From Glycomyces xiaoerkulensis (GTDB lineage Bacteria; Actinomycetota; Actinomycetes; Mycobacteriales; Micromonosporaceae): a DNA stretch of 64,000 nt. Where the stretch lies: positions 310,001-374,000 of the forward strand of contig NZ_PGGV01000016.1 of NCBI RefSeq assembly GCF_002798405.1. Direction: 5' to 3'. Under the pieces are notes generated by a model. The model was not told the origin of the DNA. It saw only the letters and a program-made list of their open reading frames with translations, and ran no database searches. Positions 44,978 through 54,513 of the stretch are shown here, piece by piece. The position numbers and the translations under genes are program-made. The stretch's first letter is position 1, and every line of letters begins with the position of its first letter.

Positions 44978-45819
44978 GGGTCCTCCTTGGCTTCGGCGAG
45001 CGCGATGAACTCTGCGATGTCCAACGACTCACCCCGGCGGGTAGGTTCGATCCCGGCGCGGGCGAGGACCGCCTCGGCGGCGCCGACCGACCCGGCCCAG
45101 GACTTGAGGGCCTGGCGGAGCATCTTGCGGCGCTGCCCGAAGGCGGCGTCGACGGCGGCGAAGACCTCGGCCCGGTCGGCTCGCGGCGACTCGATCCGCT
45201 CGAAGGCAACCAGTCCACTGGAGACGTTGGGCATCGGCCAGAATACGTTGGCCGAGACCGAGCCGGCGCGCCTGGCCTTGGCGTACCAGGCCAGTTTGAC
45301 CGACGGGGCGCCGTAGATCTTGGACCCGGGTCCGGCGGTCAGCCGGTCGGCGACCTCCTTCTGGACCATGACCAGGCCGCCGGTGAGGCCGGGGAAGGTC
45401 TCGAGGGCGTGCAGGACGACCGGGACGGCGACGTTGTAGGGAAGGTTCGCGACCAGCACCGTGGGCGGCTCGGGCAGGTCGCCGGGGGCGATGCGGGCGG
45501 CGTCGGCCTCGACGACGGTCAGCCGGCGGTGCTCGGCCGGCGCCCGGTGGGCGACGGTCGTGGGCAGGGCCAGGGCCAGTTTCGGGTCGATCTCGACGGC
45601 GATCACGCGGCGGGCGGTCTCGATGAGCGCCAGTGTGAGCGAGCCGACTCCCGGTCCGACCTCCATGACGACGTCGTCGGGCCCGAGGTCGGCCGCGGCG
45701 GCGATGCGGCGCACGGTGTTGGCGTCGACGACGAAGTTCTGCCCCCACTTCTTGGCGGGCCGGATGCCCAGGCCCCGGGCCAGGGTCCGGATGTCGGACG
45801 AGGTCAGCAGCCGGGCCAT
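44974..45819 (-). CDS. rsmA: 16S rRNA (A1518/A1519) dimethyltransferase
   Basis: A 281-aa KsgA/RsmA, which dimethylates two adenines near the 3' end of 16S rRNA during small-subunit assembly. [19 protein letters not shown], motif [17 protein letters not shown], the acidic loop VEADAARI and catalytic motif [14 protein letters not shown] are present, followed by [16 protein letters not shown]. It starts 1 bp after the prfC stop and overlaps ispE. Confidence 0.96.
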   Translation of the reverse strand: MARLLTSSDIRTLARGLGIRPAKKWGQNFVVDANTVRRIAAAADLGPDDVVMEVGPGVGSLTLALIETARRVIAVEIDPKLALALPTTVAHRAPAEHRRLTVVEADAARIAPGDLPEPPTVLVANLPYNVAVPVVLHALETFPGLTGGLVMVQKEVADRLTAGPGSKIYGAPSVKLAWYAKARRAGSVSANVFWPMPNVSSGLVAFERIESPRADRAEVFAAVDAAFGQRRKMLRQALKSWAGSVGAAEAVLARAGIEPTRRGESLDIAEFIALAEAKEDP

Positions 45820-45820
45820 G

Positions 45821-47425
45821 TCAGTCCCGGCCGCCGGCGAGGAGCGGTTCGAGTTTGACGTCGGGGTAGTCGTTGGCGATGGTCTGGATGCGGTACTTGT
45901 TCGGCATGGCGACCAGGTGGGCGCCGTCGCGGGGCCGGTCGAACACCTCGACGCCGGGGGCGTTCCGGAGCCGCTTGGCGCCGTCGTCGTCGGTGAGCCG
46001 GGCCAGCCTGTAGGGCAGGTGGTCGATGGCCGCGGGGACGTCGAACTCGGCGGCCAGGCGAGCGAGCGTGACCTCGAACTGGAGGGGGCCGACGGCGGCC
46101 AGCACCGGCGTGGCGTCGCCGCGCCGCTCGGAGTAGAGGACCTGCACCACGCCCTCGGCGTCGAGTTGAGAGATGCCGCGGCGGAATCGCTTGGCCTTGG
46201 AGGTGTCGTGCATCTGGAGGGCGCCGAAGTGCTCGGGCGCGAACGCCGGCAGCGGCGGGAACTCGACGGGCTTGCCGGCGTAGATGGTGTCGCCGACGGC
46301 CAGGCCGGAGGCGTTGACCAGGCCGATGATGTCGCCCGGCCACGCCTCTTCGAGCGTGCCGCGGGAGGAGCCGAAGAGGGTCTGGGCGTATTTGGTGGAC
46401 ATGGTGCGCTTGCCCTGGGCCTGGGTGACCTGCATGCCGCGTTCGAAACGGCCCGAGCAGATGCGGACGAAGGCGAGCTGGTCGCGGTGGGAGGCGTTCA
46501 TGTTGGCCTGGGACTTGAAGACGAACCCGGAGAATCCCGCTTCCAGGTCGCGGGGCGCGCCGGAGACGTCTTCGCGGGCGTACGGCGAGGGGGCGATGTC
46601 GACCAGCAGATCGAGCAACTGCCCGACCCCGAAGTGGACCAGGGCGGCGCCGAACAGGGTGGGGGTGGTCTGACCCTCCTCGAACGTTTTCTGGTCGAAG
46701 TCGGCCTCGACCTCGCCGAGCAGTTCGGACTCCTCGACCGCGCGCTCGAAGTCGTCGCCGAACCGGTCGGCGGCGGTGTCGGCGTCGAGGGCTTCGGTGA
46801 CGGCGAGCTGCTGCCCGCCGGGGGAGCGCTCGTAGCGGATCATGCCGGGGGCGCGGCTGCCGCCGATGGCGGTCCGTTCGACGACACCGCGGAACTCGCC
46901 GCCGATGCCGACCGGCCAGGTGACCGGGGTCGGCTTGATGCCGATGCGGTCCTCGATCTCCTCGAGCAGTTCGAGGGCGTCCTTGGCGGGGCGGTCCCAC
47001 TTGTTGATGAAGGTGATGACGGGGATGCGGCGGGCCCGGCAGACCTCGAACAGTTTGAGGGTCTGCGGTTCGAGGCCCTTGGCGGCGTCCAGGAGCATGA
47101 CCGCGGCGTCCACGGCCGTCAGGACCCGGTAGGTGTCCTCGGAGAAATCGGCGTGGCCGGGCGTATCGAGGAGGTTGACGACGCAGTCGCGGTATTCGAA
47201 CTGCAGCGTCGCCGAGGTGATGGAGATGCCGCGGTCTTGCTCCATGGACATCCAGTCGGAGACGACGCCTTTGCGGCCGCCCTTGCCGTGGACGGCGCCG
47301 GCCGAGGAGATGGCCTGGCCGTGGAGGGCGAGGGCCTCGGTGATCGTCGACTTTCCCGCGTCGGGGTGGGAGATGACGGCGAAGGTGCGACGACGTGCGG
47401 ATTCGGCCGTGATTTGGCTGGACAT
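45821..47425 (-). CDS. prfC: Peptide chain release factor 3
   Basis: A 534-aa translational GTPase that removes RF1/RF2 from the ribosome after termination. G1 [17 protein letters not shown], the switch/G2 region [16 protein letters not shown]3 [14 protein letters not shown] and G4 NKWDRPAKD are canonical, with the RF3 C-terminal domain ([20 protein letters not shown]). Length is normal. Transcribed toward rsmA-ispE and possibly co-transcribed with them. Confidence 0.97.
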   Translation of the reverse strand: MSSQITAESARRRTFAVISHPDAGKSTITEALALHGQAISSAGAVHGKGGRKGVVSDWMSMEQDRGISITSATLQFEYRDCVVNLLDTPGHADFSEDTYRVLTAVDAAVMLLDAAKGLEPQTLKLFEVCRARRIPVITFINKWDRPAKDALELLEEIEDRIGIKPTPVTWPVGIGGEFRGVVERTAIGGSRAPGMIRYERSPGGQQLAVTEALDADTAADRFGDDFERAVEESELLGEVEADFDQKTFEEGQTTPTLFGAALVHFGVGQLLDLLVDIAPSPYAREDVSGAPRDLEAGFSGFVFKSQANMNASHRDQLAFVRICSGRFERGMQVTQAQGKRTMSTKYAQTLFGSSRGTLEEAWPGDIIGLVNASGLAVGDTIYAGKPVEFPPLPAFAPEHFGALQMHDTSKAKRFRRGISQLDAEGVVQVLYSERRGDATPVLAAVGPLQFEVTLARLAAEFDVPAAIDHLPYRLARLTDDDGAKRLRNAPGVEVFDRPRDGAHLVAMPNKYRIQTIANDYPDVKLEPLLAGGRD

Positions 47426-47530
47426 GGATTCCTCAAGGTAAGACGTGTGGTTCGGACCCGACGATCAACGATAGCCGTGACCTGCGGCCGGTCCGGTCGG
47501 GCGCGGGCCGGGGACGGCCGGCGGCCCCGG

Positions 47531-47992
47531 TCAGGCGCCCGAGGAGAGCTCGTTCTTCACGATGCCGGCGACGACCTTGCCCTCGGCCCGCCCTGCCACC
47601 TTCGGCTGCACGGCCTTCATGGCCTTCCCCATGTCGCCCGGTCCGGCGTAGCCGCCCTCGGCGATCACGTCACGGACCATTTCCGTGAGTTCGGCCTCAC
47701 TCAGCGGCTCCGGCAGGTAGCGCTTGATGACCGCCTCCTCGGCCAGCTCGGCCTCGGCCTGCTCGGGCCGCCCGCCCTCCTGGAACGCCTCGGCGGCCTC
47801 GCGGCGCTGCTTGGCCTGCTTGGTGAGCACCTTGACGACTTCGTCGTCGCCGAGCTCGCGGGCGGCCTTGCCCGAGACCTCTTCGTTCCGGACCGCCGAC
47901 AGCACCATCCGCAGAGTGCCCAGCGTCACCTTGTCCCGTGACTTGAGCGCATCTCTCATATCCGTTTCCAACTGGGTCTTTAGTCTGCTCAT
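47531..47992 (-). CDS. GatB/YqeY domain-containing protein
   Basis: A 153-aa YqeY-type protein: LKTQLETDMRDALKSRDKV, LGTLRMVLSAVRNEEV, KRYLPEPLSEAEL and GDMGKAMKAVQPKVAGRAEG match the free-standing GatB/YqeY tail domain, thought to bind tRNA. ATG at 47992; an upstream extension of the frame is antisense to the next gene. Divergent from the metallophosphoesterase, only 24 bp apart. Function is uncharacterised. Confidence 0.9.
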   Translation of the reverse strand: MSRLKTQLETDMRDALKSRDKVTLGTLRMVLSAVRNEEVSGKAARELGDDEVVKVLTKQAKQRREAAEAFQEGGRPEQAEAELAEEAVIKRYLPEPLSEAELTEMVRDVIAEGGYAGPGDMGKAMKAVQPKVAGRAEGKVVAGIVKNELSSGA

Positions 47993-48016
47993 AGAACGAC
48001 AATCTACCGTTGGGGT

Positions 48017-48913
48017 ATGAAGATGAGCCGTGGCCTTGCCGCAGCAGCCGGAATCGGGGTCGGCGCCGGGGCGCTGGCACTCACGTACGCCTCGCTCTAT
48101 GAGCGGGTCCAATACACGCTCCGCCACTTCGCGGTGCCGGTGCTGCCACCGGACGCCGAACCGATCCGAGTCCTGCACATCTCCGACCTTCACATGACGC
48201 CGGGGCAGGTCAGGAAGGCGCACTGGGTGGCGTCGCTGGCCGCGCTCGACCCTGACCTGGTCCTGCTCACCGGCGACAACCTCGGCCACCCGGAGTCGCT
48301 CGACCTGGTGTCGAAGACCCTGCGGCCGCTGTTCAAGGCCCCCGGGGCGTTCGTGTTCGGCTCGAACGACTACTACGCGCCGGTGTTCAAGAACCCCTTC
48401 CAGTACTTCAACCCGAACCACAAGCACAGGTACGGCGAGCCGCTGCCGACCGAGGACCTGCATAAGATCCTCGTCGACGGCGGCTGGACCGACCTGAACA
48501 ACGCCTCCGCCGACGCGGTCGTCTCGGGCCTGAACGTCCACTTCGCCGGCGTGGACGACCCGCACTTCGACCTCGACGACTACGACCTCGTGGCAGGCCG
48601 GGTCCCGAAGGACACCGACCTGTCGATCGGTCTGACCCACACGCCCGAGCCGCGCGTGCTGGACGCCTTCGCGGCCGACGGCTACGACTTCGCGGCCGCC
48701 GGCCACACGCACGGCGGCCAGGTCTGCATGCCGGGCGTGGGCGCCCTGGTCACCAACTGCGGCATCGACCGCGCGCGCGTGAAGGGCCTCCACACGTGGG
48801 ACGACATGTTGATCCACGTCTCCGCGGGCCTGGGGACGTCCCCGTACGCGCCGGTCCGATTCGCCTGCGCCCCGGAGGCCAGCCTGCTCACCTTCGTCCC
48901 CACCGAGCGCTGA
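48017..48913 (+). CDS. Metallophosphoesterase with N-terminal membrane segment
   Basis: A 298-aa calcineurin-like phosphoesterase. The N-terminus has a hydrophobic stretch (GIGVGAGALALTYA) that may anchor or export it. Metal motifs: RVLHISDLHMTP, LLTGDNLGHPES, GSNDYYAP (usual GNHD replaced by GSND), LTHTPEP and AAGHTHGGQVCMPGVG. This divergence in motif III is shared by related YkuE-like enzymes. Typical of actinobacterial phosphoesterases encoded near gatB/yqeY. Substrate unknown. Confidence 0.88.
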   Translation: MKMSRGLAAAAGIGVGAGALALTYASLYERVQYTLRHFAVPVLPPDAEPIRVLHISDLHMTPGQVRKAHWVASLAALDPDLVLLTGDNLGHPESLDLVSKTLRPLFKAPGAFVFGSNDYYAPVFKNPFQYFNPNHKHRYGEPLPTEDLHKILVDGGWTDLNNASADAVVSGLNVHFAGVDDPHFDLDDYDLVAGRVPKDTDLSIGLTHTPEPRVLDAFAADGYDFAAAGHTHGGQVCMPGVGALVTNCGIDRARVKGLHTWDDMLIHVSAGLGTSPYAPVRFACAPEASLLTFVPTER

Positions 48914-48988
48914 ACCCGAAGCGCACTCGGCCTGTGACGGGGTCCGGCCCGGCCGGACCCCGTTCGACGCAGACGGTGCGCTTCGGGT
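48914..48988 (+). terminator. Nested (cruciform-like) terminator after the metallophosphoesterase
   Basis: An outer 13-bp inverted repeat (ACCCGAAGCGCAC 48914-48926 with its complement 48976-48988) encloses an inner perfect 12-bp one (CGGGGTCCGGCC 48938-48949 with 48951-48962). It lies between the phosphoesterase stop and tRNA-Pro and should isolate the tRNA from read-through. Confidence 0.6.
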
Positions 48989-49043
48989 AACATTTGATCC
49001 CGGTGTGGGTGCCCCGGCGTGCTCACGGATAAGCGAATACCTT

Positions 49044-49120
49044 CGGGTTGTGGCGCAGCTTGGTAGCGCACCTCGTTCGGGACGAGGGGGTCGCAGGTTC
49101 AAATCCTGTCAACCCGACCA
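49044..49120 (+). tRNA. tRNA-Pro (CGG), integration target
   Basis: A complete 77-nt tRNA with encoded CCA. Acceptor CGGGTTG pairs with CAACCCG, discriminator A. The anticodon stem-loop is CCTCG-TTCGGGA-CGAGG, anticodon CGG for codon CCG, and the T-arm loop is TTCAAAT. Its 3' half, from the anticodon loop onward, is repeated at 63151, marking it as the attB site of the mobile element. The gene stays intact because the element carries the copied 3' part. Confidence 0.97.
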
Positions 49121-49121
49121 A
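49077..49121. repeat. attL core (45-bp direct repeat)
   Basis: The 3' half of tRNA-Pro from position 33 in the anticodon loop through CCA plus one base. It is identical to 63151-63195. Crossover in or next to the anticodon loop is typical for tyrosine integrases using tRNA genes. Confidence 0.93.
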
Positions 49122-49412
49122 AGAATCCCAGCTCAGGCTCTGTCTTCGACGGGGCCTGACTGGTTTCCGAACCGGCCTGGCTAGCGCCTGGTTAGTGAAA
49201 CACAACGTCAGTTCGTGATAGTAGCTGTAAGCCCGAGGGTTGGCGAAGTGACCTTGGACACTCCGTTGGTCTGTGCTGATTGCTTCGTCAACTCCCGTGG
49301 GCAACGCGCGGTGTGGCCGCTTAGCGCGCGTCTCTCCTGCTGACGTTCCTTCGGTGACACCGGGCCAGCCAGTCGATGCAACCAGTTTCTTAGTTTGGTT
49401 GTGGTGCTTGGG
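49122..49412. other. Left end of the element, no gene seen
   Basis: About 290 bases between attL and the endonuclease-like gene without a supportable gene. It contains TGGTTAGTGAA (49189-49199), nearly matching TGGTTAGCGAA at 63010-63020 near attR; these may be integrase arm-type sites. Confidence 0.4.
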
Positions 49413-50378
49413 ATGTCATACCCGTCGGATAGAACCATTGGCATGCCCTACAACCAGTTCTACAACCTGACGGTCGGTGAAGCGATCTATGAGAAGGTCC
49501 AGGTGATCGCAGATTGCGCGATCGGGAAAGGCCGGTCTGAAGCTCTCGGGCGCGGTGCGTTCATCGAACTTCCTGTGGTGGTTCAGTTGCTCCAAGCAAT
49601 GAGCATGGGTGATGCTTCGATTGATGAAGTGCGTGAGGTCTTGGAAGATGTTGCCCAGGATGTTGCCCCAGAGCCTGGGCTGATGGGCGGCTGTTGTTCC
49701 ATGTGCGCCTACTCCTACGACAGTTACCTGAAGGTTTGGGATAATTTCGATAGGCATTTCGCGCAACAAGAGCTGCTTGAGGAGGCGCGGACCAACTTCG
49801 ACATCGTGGTCACCAAGAATCGAATTCACGCTGCTGACTGCGGCTCGGCCAGAATTCATCTTCCAAGCCCTCCAATGCGGTTGGAGGACTTCACGCATGG
49901 TGGGTATGTAGGAGACCGTCCGGGGCCGTATGCTCTCTTGGCATATGAGGAGTTGGATGAATGGCTGGCGCGAAATACTGCGAAGAGCGGACGACGGAAA
50001 TTCTGCAAGCGCTGCGTTGCACGGATTCCTGGTGCCATTGAGAAGTTCGCAAAGGCGGACCCGATCTGCTGGGAATGGCCCGTTAGATCGCTAGAGAACT
50101 TGGACCCGGAATCGTATGAAGGGTTCAAGATCATGGAGGAATGGCAGAATGGCAGGTGCGCCGCATGCGGTATCTATGCTGATCTGGTTCTCGACCATGA
50201 TCACGAAACTGGCCTCGTTCGAGGTTGGCTCTGCCGAAGCTGCAATGTGCGTGAAGGCAGTCGGCATGACACGAGCGCGATGATATCGAATTACCGAAAG
50301 AAGAACCCGGCAACGATTCTTGGTATACGAATTCCTTTCTATGTCGTAAAGGATCATCAACTTCGAGAAGGAAAGTGA
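49413..50378 (+). CDS. Endonuclease VII-like (HNH superfamily) protein
   Basis: A 321-aa protein (from ATG 49413; an ATG at 49443 is also possible). The C-terminal domain has the recombination endonuclease VII pattern: CAACGIYADLVLDHDHETG followed by VRGWLCRSCN, i.e. two zinc cysteine pairs around an HDH nuclease core. The first 220 residues are unrecognised and contain further cysteines (GCCSMCAYSYD; KFCKRCVARIPG). Codon use is much less GC-rich than in the chromosome, indicating recent transfer. T4 endonuclease VII resolves branched DNA; here it could cut DNA in defence or in transfer. First gene inside attL. Confidence 0.7.
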   Translation: MSYPSDRTIGMPYNQFYNLTVGEAIYEKVQVIADCAIGKGRSEALGRGAFIELPVVVQLLQAMSMGDASIDEVREVLEDVAQDVAPEPGLMGGCCSMCAYSYDSYLKVWDNFDRHFAQQELLEEARTNFDIVVTKNRIHAADCGSARIHLPSPPMRLEDFTHGGYVGDRPGPYALLAYEELDEWLARNTAKSGRRKFCKRCVARIPGAIEKFAKADPICWEWPVRSLENLDPESYEGFKIMEEWQNGRCAACGIYADLVLDHDHETGLVRGWLCRSCNVREGSRHDTSAMISNYRKKNPATILGIRIPFYVVKDHQLREGK

Positions 50379-50458
50379 CTCATCCGTCGCGGGAGGCGCT
50401 TCCGTCTCAGCGAATGAGCATGCAAAGGAACCTGGACCAGCCAGTTTCCCCATATCGA

Positions 50459-53400
50459 TCAGATGAGGCGAGGCCCGGCCGGTCCTTGGATAGTCTGATA
50501 GTTCGGTGTTTCCAGGAGGGTGGGATCGAAACCGCCATATGCTAGTTCGTCGCGCTGAGGTTGGATTGGTTGCTGCTGGCGCGCTTCTACTTCGGGGTAG
50601 GGGATTTGATCGGGTGTGCGTCGGCCGGTGGTGATGTCGTGGGCTTGGTGGGCGGCGGCGGAGGCGATGTCGAGGATGCGGCGCTCTTCTGGGGTCTTCG
50701 GCGTCCAGCCCCATGGGTTGTGTTGCTCGGCATCGACATGGTCGGTTGCGGCGCAGATTAGGGCGACGCGCTCGTGCCACATCTCCTTGGCGGTGGGGTC
50801 GGTGGGTTCTTCGCCGGGGTAGTCCATCCAGTGGGGCCGTTCGGTGATGGCTTGCTCGGCGAGGGTGCGGGCGCGTTCGCCGATGGCGTCGGCGAGGGCG
50901 CTGGTGTATCCGGCGAGCCTGTCGGGTGTTGGGTCGTCCCCGACTGGTGCGACGGTGATCCATGGGGCGGAGTTGAGCACCGCATGTTCGGCCGGGTCGG
51001 GGTCTCGTCTGTGTGCGGCGCGGAGTTCTTCGGTGTAGGCGAGTTTGTCGGCGAGGTCGGCGATGGTTCCGGCGCGGGCGAGTTTGTCGCGCAGGGTCTC
51101 GGTGGCGGAGCGTTCGGCGTCGTCGCGGTCGAGGACGCGCACGAACGCGGCTTGCGCTTCGGACTGTTCTTGGTCCGGAGTGAGCGGCTGGTCCTCGGGG
51201 ACCTCCACCGCAAAGTAGAGGTGGTTGGCCTCTTTGCCTCGGGTGACGGGGACGTAGGCGCCTTCTCTGCCGCACAGCTCGGGGTCGATGAGGGAATGGG
51301 TGGTGTCGACGGTGCGGCCTTGAGAGCGATGCCCGGTGACGGCATAAGCGAGTTCGACCGACTCGGCGACGTACGCGGCGGGCAGGACCAGGCGCCCGCC
51401 GTGTTCGGCGTGTCTTACGGCCAGGGCGTCGTCACCGTGGCGAGTCTCGACGGTCCAGGTGTCGCCGTTCTTGACAAACTGCCCGCCCTGGCAGGCGAGG
51501 TCGCGTCTCGGGGTGCGGGTGACGATGAGGTCGCCGGTCCCGGCCTGGTTCCCGTCGTGGAGTGTGACCCCGTCCGCGGCGACCTTCCCGGCTGCGACGA
51601 GGTCTTCGCGGGCTCGTTCGGAGAGCGCGGTGACCTCTTGGTTGGTTCCGGCGATCGTGAGCGAGTCCCTGCCGCCTTGGGTGTCGGCCAGCCACGCCTG
51701 GTAGACCCGCTCCCGCAAGTCGTCGTTGTCTCCGGCGTGGAGGCGGCCCGCGTTGGCGTAGAAGTCGACGGCAGCGTTGTCGCCTTCGCGGAGCTGGAGC
51801 GAGGCGGCGGCTTCGGTGGGGTCGTTGAAGCGGTGGACTTCGTCGAGGACGACGGTCGGAGTCTCTGAAGCGAGGAGGCGCAGTGCCCCGCCGGATTCGA
51901 CGGCGGAGAACTGGTAGTGGTCGCCGAGCAGCCGCAGCGCGGTGCCGTGGTTGTCGGTGATCTGCCGGAGCCGGTCGAGGTTCGGCGTCCCGGTCATGCC
52001 GGCCTCGTCGACCAGGACCACGTCGCCGGGCCGGAGACGGAACTGCTCCACCTCGGCCGGGACCGGCTGACCTTGGTAGAGGTCGGTTGCCGACGTGCCT
52101 TTGGTGTGTTTGTGGACGAACTTGTGGACGTTCTCGGACGGGAGGCCGAGTTCGGCGGCGAGGACTGCGGCCGCGGTGCCGGAGGACGCGAGCGGCACCA
52201 AGCGGCGCCCGTCAGCGTTGAGGACGTGGGCGAGGGCGCGCATGGCGGTGGTCTTCCCGGTTCCGGCCGGGCCGATCCCGGCGACGGTCTGGCGGGTGTC
52301 GGTCGCGAACGACTCGACGAGTTTCCGTTGCCCCGCGTCAAGCTGCTGGCCTGCTTGTCGCTCGAAGTCCGTGAGCGTGGCGGCGGCCCGTTCGGGCGCG
52401 GTGGCGGTGATGACGCCGGGGATGGTGGCGGCTTGGACGAGGTCGGTTTCGGCGGTGAGGATCTGTTCGGAGGTGTAGCGGGCCGCTCCGTGCGCGGTGA
52501 ACACTGAGACGCCGTCCTTGCGGCGCAGCGTGGCCGGTTTGGGCACGACTGCCGGAGCCTCCAGGCTGATGCTCGCGCTCAACGCGGTGTCGGTGATCTG
52601 TTCGACCAGCGATTTCCGCTGGGCGTGGTCGGTGAGGGTGACACCGTGCTCAGCCAGGGTGCGGTGGGCGGCGGCCTCGATGTTCCACCGGTTCCAGGTC
52701 GCCCGGTACTCCGACACCCGCGCCGTGACTGCTTCGGCCAGCGCGAGGAGGTCGAGTCCGGACACCGGCGTCGAGACCGAGCACGGCTCTTGCCCGCGAC
52801 GCGCTGGAATCCCTCCAGGGCGTCGGCGCCGAACCGGTCGGTGAACTGCCCCCGCCATGCCGCGTTCAACTCTCCCAGCGACTTTGCGGTTCCTTTGACG
52901 TTGCGGGTGTCGAGGTTCGCCGTCCGCGCAAGCTGCCGCTCGGTGGCCTTGTCGGGGCTGCGGCCGTGGGCGTTGCGGTAGTCGGCGACCAGTTCGTAGT
53001 AGCGCTCGACGATGCCCTCACGGCGGCTTGAAAAGGACTTGATCCACTCGTCCTTGACCCCGGCGATCTCCCACACCGGTTCCTTGTCCGCCCGCGTGTT
53101 GGTGCGCATCCGCCACTCGACCCCGAGGCGTCTGGTGAGTTCGGCGCGGAACGCCGAGTCGTAGACAGCCCCGGCGGTCACGGTGATGAAGTGCAGCGGG
53201 CGCCCGTCAATGGTCCGCCACTTCCCGTCCGTCACCGCTTGGACCCGGTTGGCGACCGCGACATGGGTGTGGAGGTGCGGCTCGCCGTTGCGGTTGTCGA
53301 AATGATCGAACGCGACCGCCACGAGCCCGTTCGTGTCTACCTGCGCTGGGCCGCCGGCCCCGACCCGCGTGAACGCCGCGTGCTCCTCCAGATACTTCAC

Positions 53401-54027
53401 CGCCTCGGCCACGGCGGCGTCGTGCGCCCACTTCACCTGCGCCCGGACCTGCTGCGAATCGTGCAGCGCCCACAGCATCGACGCCGACTTCACCGGCGCG
53501 AACACCAGGTCGTACCCGGCCACGGCCTGCTTGCTCTTCTGGGCCGCGACCTTCCGGGCCTCGCGCAGCTCGCCCGGGGTCGGCCCCCGGCCCTGCTCGA
53601 TCAAGATCTTGTCGACCTGCCGGTGGAACCGCTCGGCGTAGTCGGCCGTGACCTGCTGATATTTCGGGAACGGCCGCCCGAGTCGTGCGGCGCGCACGGC
53701 CTCCTCGGCGATCCGCTCCGCATCACCGGGCTTGCGCACCCGGTGGGCGTTGGCGGCTTTGTAGGCGTCCATGACCCGCTGCGCGTCCGGGCGCATCCCC
53801 TCGCCGAACAGGAACCGCATCTGCTCCTCGGCGACCTTGTCGCCGGGCTTCAGGTCGAGGCCGTCGAGCCCGGACCCGAGCCAGACACCGGGCGGGTTCC
53901 CGCGCGCGTTGTAGTAGGCGACCGCGTCCGCCTCGGTCGCGAACACCCTCGGGGTGTCCCCGGCCGCGACCGACTCGGTCAGATACAGGTAGCCCGAACC
54001 GGCGTAGATCTTCTTCAACGAAAGCAG
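50459..54027 (-). pseudogene. MobF-type relaxase/helicase (TraA/TrwC-like), frameshifted
   Basis: Two overlapping frames together make one protein of about 1190 residues. The N-terminal frame (to about 52790) is a TrwC relaxase: LSLKKIYAGSGYLYLTESVA at its start, the FDHFDNRNGEPHLHTHVAVA His-triad motif, and TWGI-like body sequence. The C-terminal frame (about 52790 down to 50459) is a RecD-like helicase with Walker A GIGPAGTGKTTAMRAL, VVLVDEAGM and GDHYQFSAV. Frames switch near 52785-52800 by a one-base loss after DALEGFQRVAG. The expected start codon before LSLKK is CTG (54027); only weak GTG/TTG alternatives exist. It would nick oriT and unwind DNA for conjugative transfer. Confidence 0.85.
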
Positions 54028-54513
54028 CGCATACCACCAAACCAGGAGAGGGAGATAGTCGACAGGAAATGACACCAACGACGCCGGGGAAGCGGCCGGA
54101 TCGGCAACACTACATCCCGCACTCGCAGAGTGCAAGATGTGTCTTGCTCTTTTCTCCCTTGGTTATGAAGGTGGTATTGTTGCAGGTAGATTGTCTAATC
54201 TACCTGTCATTTCTTGCTGATCCGTATTGAATCGTACTGGAGCGTACTGACTTATCACTGCGGGTACCAGGTCGTCTTGAGATTGCATTCATTGCAGGAG
54301 GATTCTCGGCTTTGTAGTGACGGTTCCGCTGATTCCTCTCGGTATTCGCCGGGCGATGCGTGATGTTTTCCTGCCCGTTCGGTGCCGACTTCGAGGTCCT
54401 GAAACCGGGAAACGCCGGGGTGCGAGATCATTTCGCGCCCCGGCGCTTGGCCCTCCTCCACCTTGGCGGGCCGGAGGCGGGGCGGCCCCACCGTCCGCCC
54501 CGCTGGATCGTGT
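54028..54513. promoter_or_regulatory. Candidate oriT region beside the relaxase gene
   Basis: No gene is supported between the relaxase start and tgmC. The stretch 54130-54270 is AT-rich and structured: GCAAGA-TGTG-TCTTGC (54132-54147), a 10-bp inverted repeat CAGGTAGATT-GTCT-AATCTACCTG (54183-54206), and short iterated CGTACTG/CGTATTG units (about 54222-54250). Inverted repeats next to a relaxase gene are the usual form of an origin of transfer. The nic site cannot be placed. Confidence 0.45.

Noticed and set aside
49413-50378. Homing endonuclease or intron
   Set aside because: The HNH/endonuclease VII domain is in a free-standing gene; no intron or intein boundaries are seen around it.
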